A stretch of 64,000 bases of DNA from Chromatiaceae bacterium (lineage in GTDB: Bacteria > Pseudomonadota > Gammaproteobacteria > Chromatiales > Chromatiaceae). Location of the stretch: NCBI GenBank assembly GCA_027078745.1, contig JALWWO010000019.1, forward strand, positions 62,001 through 126,000. Direction: 5' to 3'. Below are positions 27,233 to 34,955 of this stretch, one piece after another. Every line of letters begins with the position of its first letter. Positions within the stretch are counted from its first letter, which is position 1. The notes under the pieces were generated by a model. That model was given only the letters and a program-made list of their open reading frames with translations, searched no databases and was not told the DNA's origin. Both the position numbers and the translations under genes were made by a program.

Positions 27233-30095
27233 AATCCTACGCATCGCCCGCAAGGAACTGGAAGGCTTCTTCGCCTCGCCGGTGGCCTATCTCTTTTTGG
27301 GTGCCTTCCTCGTCCTGAACCTGTTCGTGTTCTTCTGGGGAGAAGCCTTCTTCGCCCGGAATCTCGCGGATGTCCGCCCCCTCTTCGACTGGATGCCCTT
27401 GTCGCTCATCTTTTTGTCCGCCGCCCTCAGCATGCGCCTGTGGAGCGAGGAACGGCGGGCGGGCACCTTGGAAACCCTCATGACCCTGCCGGTTTCCCCG
27501 GTGCAATTGGTGTTGGGCAAGTTCCTGGGGGCCCTGAGCCTGATGGGCATCGCCCTCGCCCTCACTCTTCCCCTCCCCCTGACGGTTTCTTTCTTAGGTC
27601 CCTTGGACTGGGGGCCCGTGCTGGGGGGCTATCTGGCCAGCTTCCTCCTCGCCGCCGCCTATCTGGCCATCGGTCTGTTCGTCTCCGCGCGAACGGACAA
27701 TCCCATCGTGAGCCTCATGGGCACCACGCTGTTTTGCGGATTCTTCTATTTCCTGGGTTCCCCTGTCCTCACCGGACTGTTCAGCTATTCGCTGGGGGAA
27801 TGGCTGCAGCTGCTGGGCAGCGGTTCCCGATTCGCCGCCATCACTCGGGGCATTCTCGATCTCCGAGACCTCTATTTCTATCTGAGCATCGTCGGGCTGT
27901 TCCTGAGTCTGAACACCTATAGCTTGGTGCGCCTGCGCTGGGCGGATGCCAACCGCCGGATGCCGGAACAACGCCGTTGGACCTGGATCACCGCTCTGGT
28001 GGCTGCTAATTTCCTCGCGGCGAATCTCTGGCTGCAACCCATCGCTTGGGCGCGCTGGGATACGACGCAGGGCCGGATCTACACCCTTTCCGAGAGCACC
28101 CGCCATTATCTGGCCCAGCTCCAAGAACCCCTGTACATCCGCGGCTATTTCAGCGCCCAGACCCATCCTTTGCTGGCTCCCCTGGTGCCCCAACTTCGGG
28201 ATCTGCTGCGGGAATACGAGGTTGCCGGCGGGGATAAGGTGCGGGTGGAATTCATCGATCCCCTGGAGGATCCCGTTCAGGAACGGGAGGCGGGGGAAAA
28301 ATACGGCATTCATCCGGTGGCTTTTCAGACCGTCAACAAGTATCAAGAAGCCGTGGTCAATGCCTATTTTCATCTCCTGATCCAGTATGGCGATGCCTAT
28401 GAAGTGCTGGGCTTTCGGGATCTCATCGAGATCAAGGAAGAACCCGGGGCAAAACTGGCGGTGCGGCTGCGCAATCCGGAATACGACCTCACCCGCACCA
28501 TTCGAAAGGTGCTCTACAGCTATCGGGCGGGGGGAAATCTGTTCCAGCTGCTGCCCGAACCGGTGCAGTTTCTGGGCTATATCTCCTCGGACGACCGGTT
28601 GCCGGAACCCCTGGTACAGCTCCGCCAGGCGTTGGAACAGGTACTCGCCGAATTCGCGCAGGAATCGAAGGGCCGCTTTCAGTACCGCATTCAGGATCCC
28701 GATGCGGACGGCGGGCGACTGGCGGAAGAAATCCAAAAACGCTTCGGCTTCCAACCCCTAACCCTGGGCTTGCTGGATCCTCGCACCTTTTATTTCTACA
28801 TGGTCTTGCAGGCGGGAGAGGAGACCGTGCCCGTGCCCCTGCCCGAAACCCTGGATGCGGCGGGCTTGAAGCGGGTCATTCGGGCAGGCCTCAAGCGCTT
28901 CGCGCCGGGGGTGCTCAAAACGGTCGCGCTCTACACCCCCCCCAATCGCCCGGGCTCCCTGCGCACCTATGAAGATCTGAAGGTCGCATTGGGGCATCAG
29001 GCTCGGTTGCAGGAAACGGACCTGAGCGCGGGTTCTGTGCCCGAAGGGACGGATCTGTTACTGGTGGTGGATCCCAGGGACTGGACGGAAAAGCAGGTCT
29101 TCGCCCTGGATCAGTTTCTCATGCAGGGGGGCACGGTGGTGCTCGCCGCCGCTTCCTTTTCCGTGGATCTGGGGGGACGCTCCCTCCAAGCCCATAAGCA
29201 ACCCACGGGCTTGGAGGATTGGTTGGATCATCTGGGCCTCCGTTTGGCGGAAAGCATGGTGCTGGATCCCCAGAACACCCCCTTCCCCGTGCCGGTGCAA
29301 CGCCAGATCGGGGGCTATGTGGTGGAGGAGATCCAAACCCTGCCCTATCCCTATTTCCCAGATATTCGGGAAGATGGCATGGACCCGCAGACCGGTATCT
29401 TCACCAATCTGGGCCAGCTCACCCTGAATTGGGTGTCCCCCCTGCAACTGGACACCGAGAAAAACCGAGATCGCCAGATCTATCGGCTTCTGTGGAGTTC
29501 GCCCGATGCCTGGACCAGTTCTTCGGAAAACATTCAACCGGATCTGGAGCGCTATGGCCCCCTGGGCTTCCCCATCGGGGAACACCGGCAGCGGCATCTG
29601 CTGGTCGCCGCCGTCGAAGGGCGCTTTGATTCCTATTTTGCCGGCAAGCCTTCTCCCCTCGTTCAGGAAGCAGCGGAGGAAACGGAGGCGGCGGAAGATC
29701 AGGCGCAAGAAGCTGATCAGAACGCCCCGATCGCCCAGGTGGTGACGGTTTCTCCCCCCTCGGCCAAGGTCATCCTCCTGGGGTCCAGCAGTTTTCTCAC
29801 GGATACTGCCATGGATCTGGCCACGGAGGTCATCGGTACCCGTTACACCCAACCCTTGATCCTGATGCAGAACCTTATGGATTGGGCGTTGGAGGATCGG
29901 GGACTGCTGGCCCTGCGGGGACGCGGTCGATATAGCCGATTGCTGCGGCCCTTGGATCGATCCGAGCAACTGTTCTGGGAATTCTTCCATTACGGGCTGG
30001 CGGGTTTTGGCCTGTTGTTGCTCTATGGATGGCATCGCCGGAACCGCTTGCAACAGCAACGCCGCCATGAAGCCATCTTAGCTGGGAGCCTTTGA
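27225..30095 (+). CDS. Fused ABC permease / GldG-like auxiliary protein
   Basis: A 956-residue fusion. Residues 1-240 are an ABC-2 permease of the GldF type with about six helices (AYLFLGAFLVLNLFVFFWG at 16-34; FLGALSLMGIALALTLPLPL). Residues 245-930 are a GldG-like periplasmic domain (WDTTQGRIYTLSESTRHYL, then a long soluble region with ELD-like beta-alpha repeats), closing with one helix near 925-945. The acidic stretch near residue 815 (EAAEETEAAEDQAQEADQ) is probably a linker. In gliding Bacteroidetes GldF and GldG are separate; proteobacterial fusions occur, and the substrate is unknown. A GGAGG site precedes the start. Confidence 0.87.
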   Translation: MPEILRIARKELEGFFASPVAYLFLGAFLVLNLFVFFWGEAFFARNLADVRPLFDWMPLSLIFLSAALSMRLWSEERRAGTLETLMTLPVSPVQLVLGKFLGALSLMGIALALTLPLPLTVSFLGPLDWGPVLGGYLASFLLAAAYLAIGLFVSARTDNPIVSLMGTTLFCGFFYFLGSPVLTGLFSYSLGEWLQLLGSGSRFAAITRGILDLRDLYFYLSIVGLFLSLNTYSLVRLRWADANRRMPEQRRWTWITALVAANFLAANLWLQPIAWARWDTTQGRIYTLSESTRHYLAQLQEPLYIRGYFSAQTHPLLAPLVPQLRDLLREYEVAGGDKVRVEFIDPLEDPVQEREAGEKYGIHPVAFQTVNKYQEAVVNAYFHLLIQYGDAYEVLGFRDLIEIKEEPGAKLAVRLRNPEYDLTRTIRKVLYSYRAGGNLFQLLPEPVQFLGYISSDDRLPEPLVQLRQALEQVLAEFAQESKGRFQYRIQDPDADGGRLAEEIQKRFGFQPLTLGLLDPRTFYFYMVLQAGEETVPVPLPETLDAAGLKRVIRAGLKRFAPGVLKTVALYTPPNRPGSLRTYEDLKVALGHQARLQETDLSAGSVPEGTDLLLVVDPRDWTEKQVFALDQFLMQGGTVVLAAASFSVDLGGRSLQAHKQPTGLEDWLDHLGLRLAESMVLDPQNTPFPVPVQRQIGGYVVEEIQTLPYPYFPDIREDGMDPQTGIFTNLGQLTLNWVSPLQLDTEKNRDRQIYRLLWSSPDAWTSSSENIQPDLERYGPLGFPIGEHRQRHLLVAAVEGRFDSYFAGKPSPLVQEAAEETEAAEDQAQEADQNAPIAQVVTVSPPSAKVILLGSSSFLTDTAMDLATEVIGTRYTQPLILMQNLMDWALEDRGLLALRGRGRYSRLLRPLDRSEQLFWEFFHYGLAGFGLLLLYGWHRRNRLQQQRRHEAILAGSL

Positions 30096-30098
30096 ACC

Positions 30099-31082
30099 AT
30101 GTCGCAGATAGAAAACTACGCCGCTGCATCCTGTGATCCCGAGAAGAGCCTCCGCCCTTGGCAGTTCGGGCTCAGCGTCCTGCTCGGCCTGCAGTTGCTG
30201 CTCGCGGCAATCCTATTGTTTCAGGGTTCGGCACCGGAGAACCTGTCCGCCCAGGGGCCTTTGCTCACCTTTTTTCCCCCGACGGTTCGACGGCTGACCA
30301 TCGCTTCCCCAACGCGGGAGATCGTGCTGGAAAGGCGAGGGGATCCTTGGCAACTGGCTGATGGTTTTCCGGCGGATGAGGAAAAGGTGAATGCCCTGCT
30401 GGAAAAGCTCGCCCGAATCCAGCGGCGGATTCCCGTCGCCACTTCCGAAGCCGCCCAAACCCGCTTCCGAGTGGCGGAAGATCGTTTTGAACGGCGACTG
30501 GTGCTGGAGGATGACAAGCAGGTGTTGGGTACCCTGTATCTGGGAGATTCCCCGGGCTTTCGTCGGTTGTTCGTGCGGGCTGCGGGAGAGTCCGCTATCT
30601 ACGAAGCTGCGCTCAATCTCTTCGATGCCGGGGATCGACCGGAGGATTGGACGAAAAAGACCGCGCTGGCTGTACCGGAAGACCAGATCCAAGGCATCGA
30701 AGCTGAGGACCTTTCTCTCCGTCGAGAAGGGGAGCATTGGACGCTGGCGGATCTTCAAGCGGGAGAACGCTTAGATTCGGCAGCGGTGCAAAAGCTGGTG
30801 CGGGGACTCGCGAACCTGCGCTTTCAAAAGCGTCTGACCGCGAAGCCGGAATCTCTGGGGGCGTCACCGACGCAACGCCTTCGGGTTCAGTTTGATGGAA
30901 AGGTGCGGGAGTACGCCTTCTTTCCACAGGGGGAAAATTTCGTGCTGAAGGTTTCCGATCGACCGGAATATTTCCAGATCCCTTCCTACCAGTTGGAAGG
31001 CTGGTTTCCGGTGAAGCGGGAAGCGCTGTTGAATGCGGAAGCGGGCGAAGCCCAGATTGCACCGTCCTCAGCAGGGGACTAG
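30099..31082 (+). CDS. DUF4340 protein
   Basis: Partner protein of GldA/GldFG-type exporters, 327 residues. It has one N-terminal membrane helix (residues 23-42, FGLSVLLGLQLLLAAILLFQ) and a periplasmic body of repeated strands such as IVLERRGDPWQLADGFPADE, typical of DUF4340. It starts 3 nt after the fused permease, so it is the third gene of the operon. The role is unknown but is likely extracytoplasmic. Confidence 0.85.
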   Translation: MSQIENYAAASCDPEKSLRPWQFGLSVLLGLQLLLAAILLFQGSAPENLSAQGPLLTFFPPTVRRLTIASPTREIVLERRGDPWQLADGFPADEEKVNALLEKLARIQRRIPVATSEAAQTRFRVAEDRFERRLVLEDDKQVLGTLYLGDSPGFRRLFVRAAGESAIYEAALNLFDAGDRPEDWTKKTALAVPEDQIQGIEAEDLSLRREGEHWTLADLQAGERLDSAAVQKLVRGLANLRFQKRLTAKPESLGASPTQRLRVQFDGKVREYAFFPQGENFVLKVSDRPEYFQIPSYQLEGWFPVKREALLNAEAGEAQIAPSSAGD

Positions 31083-31230
31083 GGAAATCGGGCTGCAGGG
31101 GCTCATGCAGCTTGGGTTGATTCGGATTGCCCTGTCCTTGTTCGCAAAGTGTTCGCAAAACCGCCCGATTAGCATAGGATGAGAAGAAGCATTGCTTCGC
31201 TGTGAGGACTGGAGAAGGAGCCTGCTAGCG

Positions 31231-31530
31231 ATGAGAGAAATCAACACCCGCACCCATCTGCGCTTTAAGCCGGACCCGCTGGAATATGCTCAGGTCGCCC
31301 TCTATTCTCCGGATCAAGAAGAGGCGTTTAAGCCGGATTTCGTGGCCCTCATCGTGGAAGAAGCACCCCTCGCAGGCTGTAGTCTCATCGCCCATGCCTA
31401 TCCGGGCATAGAGGTGAACGCAGAATGCTTGGTGAAGATCGGCGAGCTGGCCCCTGTCCACGCCCAGGTGATCTGGAAGAAGCCCTTAGAATCCGACCTC
31501 GTGCGCTTTGGCCTGAAGTTTTTCGAATGA
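31231..31530 (+). CDS. PilZ-like domain protein
   Basis: Small cytoplasmic protein of 99 residues that resembles degenerate PilZ domains. Visible are FKPDPLEYAQVALYS at the start, the FVALIVEEAPLAGCSLIAH core and the closing VIWKKPLESDLVRFGLKFFE. The RxxxR and D/NxSxxG c-di-GMP motifs are not seen, so nucleotide binding is doubtful. GGAGAAGGAG lies just upstream of ATG 31231; the frame opens earlier without similarity. Confidence 0.6.
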   Translation: MREINTRTHLRFKPDPLEYAQVALYSPDQEEAFKPDFVALIVEEAPLAGCSLIAHAYPGIEVNAECLVKIGELAPVHAQVIWKKPLESDLVRFGLKFFE

Positions 31531-31549
31531 GGGCATTGCCCTCGCGGCA

Positions 31550-31751
31550 TCAGTCGATATGGCCTTTCCGGTATTGGTCGTCGAGATAGCCGCCGAGGGC
31601 CCCGACGCCAGCCCCGAGGAGGGCGCCTTTGCCCGTGCGCTGAGGGAACCGATGCGCGCCCCCGTAGTTGCGCCACCGCTGGCCCATTCGGGCTTGGTCG
31701 TGCTGCAACGGGCGAGGCTGAAGGCTGTGAAGAAGACGAAATGCGTTTCAT
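31550..31751 (-). pseudogene. Frameshifted glycine-zipper (lipo)protein gene
   Basis: Reading the minus strand in three frames reconstructs one small exported protein. MKRI comes from the ATG at 31751. A hydrophobic segment in a second frame, FVFFTAFSLARCSTTKPEW, is followed by GGATTGARIG. In a third frame come RTGKGALLGAGVGALGGYL and DDQYRKGHID with a stop at 31550. Together they match the layout of a lipoprotein signal followed by a glycine zipper. No frame covers all parts, so at least two frameshifts have occurred. The region 31753-31990 holds nothing else that I recognise. Confidence 0.55.
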
Positions 31752-32006
31752 AACCCCTTTCGGATCAGATCCAGGAAATCAACGGCATCCACAGGGATAT
31801 TTGTCCGCCAGCGCCCGAACCAAGCCGATGATTGGCATGCCCTCCATGAATTTGCGGTTCTTTTGATGTTTCTGCACTTAGGCAAGGCCCTCTTCCAGGG
31901 GGCTGTCTATGGCAGATCAGGCGCTTGAGGTGTTTTCGATCGCTCGCCGCGTCTTGATACTGTACCGCACCTGCCGATAAACCCACAGCAAGTGATCGTT
32001 GGACCG

Positions 32007-33095
32007 ATGATCATCCGCTCCTATCGAAAAACCCGCTATTGGCATCGGCTGCCAGATGGCCGTGTGCAATGCGACCTCTGCCCCCGAGCCTGTCGCTTGA
32101 AAGAAGGGCAGCAAGGGTTCTGTTTTGTGCGCACCTGTGTGGAAGGGGAGATCGTGTTAACCAGCTATGGCCGGTCCAGCGGCTTTTGCGTCGATCCCGT
32201 CGAAAAGAAACCCTTCTACCATTTTTTGCCGGGCACGCCGGTCTTATCCTTCGGCACCGCCGGTTGCAATCTGTCCTGCAAGTTCTGCCAGAATTGGGAC
32301 ATGAGTAAGTCCCGCGAGATGGATACCCTGGCCGCGCGGGCGGATCCCGAAACCATCGCTCGGGCGGCACAACAATCGGGCTGCCGCAGCGTCGCTTATA
32401 CCTACAATGATCCCGTGATCTTCTTGGAATATGCCAGAGATACCGCGTTAGCCTGTCGAGCCTTTGGGATTCGCAACCTAGCGGTCACGGCAGGCTATCT
32501 GAATCCCGAGGCTTGGGAAGATTTTTTCTCGGTCATGGACGGAGCCAATGTAGATCTCAAGGCCTTTCGGGAAGACTTCTATCGCCGCCTCTGCGGGGGA
32601 CATCTGCAACCTGTGCTGGAGACTCTGGAATATTTGCGTCGGGAAACGACAGTCTGGCTCGAACTGACCACCCTGTTGATCCCCGGCTATAACGAGGGAG
32701 AAAAGGAATTGCAGGAGATGACTCAATGGGTCGTCGAACATCTGGGGCCAGAAGTGCCCATGCATTTCACCGCCTTTCATCCGGATTGGCAACTGCGCCA
32801 GGTGCCCCCCACCCCCGCCGCTACCCTGAGAAAGGCCCGAGAAATCGCTCTGGCCAACGGTGTCCGCTACGCCTACACTGGCAATGTCTATGATCCCGTC
32901 GGCACAAGCACCTATTGTTCCAAGTGCCGGGCGCTGCTCATCGGGCGGAACGGCTACGAACTGACGGCTTGGCACTTGGATGGGCGGGGCTGCTGCAAGA
33001 CCTGCGGCACGCCCTGCGCCGGTCGCTTCGAAGCCCAGCCCGGGAACTGGGGGAACCGGCGCTTGCCCCTCTCCCCGCCGAGCGCATCCTCATGA
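32007..33095 (+). CDS. amrS: AmmeMemoRadiSam radical SAM protein (AmrS-like)
   Basis: Radical SAM enzyme of the PflA-like AmrS family, 362 residues, of unknown substrate. The cluster motif GCNLSCKFCQNW (CxxxCxxC) lies near residue 90. An N-terminal extension with CDLCPRACRLKEGQQGFCFVR and a C-terminal cysteine set YCSKCRALLIGR ... CCKTCGTPCAG probably bind metal. ATG 32007 gives the family start IIRSYRKTRYWHRLPDGRVQ; a GTG five codons earlier is possible. It overlaps the YihY gene by ATGA. The usual partners Memo and AMMECR1 are not in the window. Confidence 0.9.
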   Translation: MIIRSYRKTRYWHRLPDGRVQCDLCPRACRLKEGQQGFCFVRTCVEGEIVLTSYGRSSGFCVDPVEKKPFYHFLPGTPVLSFGTAGCNLSCKFCQNWDMSKSREMDTLAARADPETIARAAQQSGCRSVAYTYNDPVIFLEYARDTALACRAFGIRNLAVTAGYLNPEAWEDFFSVMDGANVDLKAFREDFYRRLCGGHLQPVLETLEYLRRETTVWLELTTLLIPGYNEGEKELQEMTQWVVEHLGPEVPMHFTAFHPDWQLRQVPPTPAATLRKAREIALANGVRYAYTGNVYDPVGTSTYCSKCRALLIGRNGYELTAWHLDGRGCCKTCGTPCAGRFEAQPGNWGNRRLPLSPPSASS

Positions 33096-33982
33096 AACCC
33101 GCCCGACCTTCTTGTCTAGGGCTGATCCTCCGGCACCCTTGGCGCTTTTCCCGTCAGGTGATCCGCGCCTTCAAGCGCAATCAGGGGCTGTTGCTCTCCG
33201 GCGCCGTGGCCTATTACATGCTCCTTTCCATCATTCCCTTGATGATGCTGCTGCTGGTAGGGCTTTCTCAATTCGTCCCCCAAAAACAGCTCTTAGCCAC
33301 CGTGCGCTATGATCTCAATCTGGTCATGCCCACAGTAGCTGATCTGGTGACGGAACATCTGGTGGAATTCCTCGACAATCGGCATCTCATCGGCTGGCTA
33401 GGGTTCTTCGTGCTCCTGTTCTTCGCCACCACCACTTTCACGGTGTTGGAAAACGCCCTCTCGGTAATTTTCTTCCATCGAGTCGCCATCCATCGCCGCC
33501 ATCCGCTGATTTCCGCCCTGATCCCCTTTCTCTTCATCGCCCTCATCGGCCTGGGTCTCCTGCTCATCACCCTGGCTAACGGGGCGCTGCAAACCTTGGA
33601 TGAGGAATCCATCCAGCTGTTCGGGCGGGTCTGGCACCTACAGGGGATCTCTGCCTCCAGTCTCTATCTCTTCAGTTTCGGGGGCCTGGTGATCCTGATG
33701 ACCGGTTTTTACCTCATCATGCCCCCAGGGCGGCTCTCCTTCTCCTATGCCCTGATCGGAGGCACGGTGGCGGCGATTCTGTGGGAGGGCAGCCGGCATC
33801 TGCTCGTCTGGTATCTCACCACCCTTTCCTTGGTCAATCTGGTCTATGGTTCCTTTGCCAACGCGGTGATCCTGCTGTTGAGTTTTGAAATCGCCGCCTT
33901 CATCCTGTTGTTCGGCGCCCAGATCATCGCGGAGTTCGAACGCTGTGACTTCCGCGAGGAACCCCCTGCATTTCACACTTGA
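33092..33982 (+). CDS. YihY/UPF0761 family membrane protein
   Basis: Inner-membrane protein of the YihY family (once called RNase BN, wrongly), 296 residues with about six helices. Hallmarks are the N-terminal FKRNQGLLLSGAVAYYMLLS, FFVLLFFATTTFTVLENAL, and the C-terminal YGSFANAVILLLSFEIAAFI region with LFGAQIIAEFER. The start ATG overlaps the AmrS stop by ATGA, so they are coupled. Function is not established. Confidence 0.9.
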   Translation: MKPARPSCLGLILRHPWRFSRQVIRAFKRNQGLLLSGAVAYYMLLSIIPLMMLLLVGLSQFVPQKQLLATVRYDLNLVMPTVADLVTEHLVEFLDNRHLIGWLGFFVLLFFATTTFTVLENALSVIFFHRVAIHRRHPLISALIPFLFIALIGLGLLLITLANGALQTLDEESIQLFGRVWHLQGISASSLYLFSFGGLVILMTGFYLIMPPGRLSFSYALIGGTVAAILWEGSRHLLVWYLTTLSLVNLVYGSFANAVILLLSFEIAAFILLFGAQIIAEFERCDFREEPPAFHT

Positions 33983-34037
33983 AGCCCAGTGCGACCTGGG
34001 GATAATGCCTGCCTTTTCTCGGCAAAGGACCTCGATC

Positions 34038-34955
34038 TTGTTCAAGAACCTGCATCTGTTTCAGCTCAAGGCACCGGAAACGCTTTCTCCTGAAACCTTG
34101 GAACGCCAGCTTGCAACCCATTTATTTCGCCCCTGTGGCTCGTTGGAAACCGCCACGCTAGGATGGGTGCCCCCTCTGGACGACGCGGCCCGCGCCCTGG
34201 TCCATCGCGCCAACCATTGTTTGTTGCTCTGCGCCCGACGTCAGGAACGCTTACTCCCCGCCTCAGTGATCACCGAAATCTTGGAAGAACGGGTGCTGGA
34301 GCGGGAGCAGCGGGAAATGCGCTCCATAGGAAGACGAGAGCGGCGGCAGCTGCGGGAAGAAATCCTTTCGGAACTGTTGCCCCGCGCCTTCACCCATTCC
34401 CGCCGGATCCGCGTCTATGTGGATCTGCAGACCCATTGGCTGCTGGTAGATGCAGCCAGTACACCGCGCGCGGAAGAGGTGGTGAGCTTGCTGCGGAAAA
34501 CCCTGGGTTCTCTGCCGGTGCAACCACCCCATCCCCAAGGGGCACCGGCCCAGCACATGACTCGCTGGGTCTCTGAAGGACAGGTGCCTGGGGGTCTGGA
34601 ACTGGGGGACGCTTGCGAACTGCGGGATCCCAGGGATTCCGGCTCGGTAGTGCGCTGTCGCGGGCAGGACTTGGGCAGCGAGGCCATCGCCGCGCACATT
34701 CGAGCGGGCAAGCAGGTGGTCAAGCTGGCCTTGGAATGGCCGGAACGGGGTAGCTTTATGCTCCAAGAAGATCTTTCCATCAAACGCTTGCGTCTGGCGG
34801 ATGCCTTGCGCCAAACCGCGCGGGATGACCTGGAAGACGAGCGCGCCCGATTGGATGCGGAATTCTTCCTCCTGACCCAGACCTTGCGGGAACTGTGCCG
34901 CTGGCTGGAAGAACGCTTCTCGCTCCACCCTTCTGCGGAAACGGGAACCCGATGA
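34038..34955 (+). CDS. rdgC: Recombination-associated protein RdgC
   Basis: DNA-binding ring protein that restrains RecA, 305 residues. RdgC proteins begin MWFKNLxxYRL; here the match is LFKNLHLFQL, so a TTG start at 34038 fits best, with AAGGA 8 nt upstream. An ATG start at 34005 is less likely. Other family segments are CGSLETATLGWVPP (about residue 36), CARRQERLLPASVI, IRVYVDLQTHWLLVDAAS, and SIKRLRLADALRQTARDDLE near the end. It overlaps the next gene by ATGA. Confidence 0.9.
   Translation: MFKNLHLFQLKAPETLSPETLERQLATHLFRPCGSLETATLGWVPPLDDAARALVHRANHCLLLCARRQERLLPASVITEILEERVLEREQREMRSIGRRERRQLREEILSELLPRAFTHSRRIRVYVDLQTHWLLVDAASTPRAEEVVSLLRKTLGSLPVQPPHPQGAPAQHMTRWVSEGQVPGGLELGDACELRDPRDSGSVVRCRGQDLGSEAIAAHIRAGKQVVKLALEWPERGSFMLQEDLSIKRLRLADALRQTARDDLEDERARLDAEFFLLTQTLRELCRWLEERFSLHPSAETGTR

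Noticed and set aside
31559-31753. Plus-strand 64-residue gene
   Set aside because: It is the antisense reading of the glycine-zipper remnant, which explains the sequence better.
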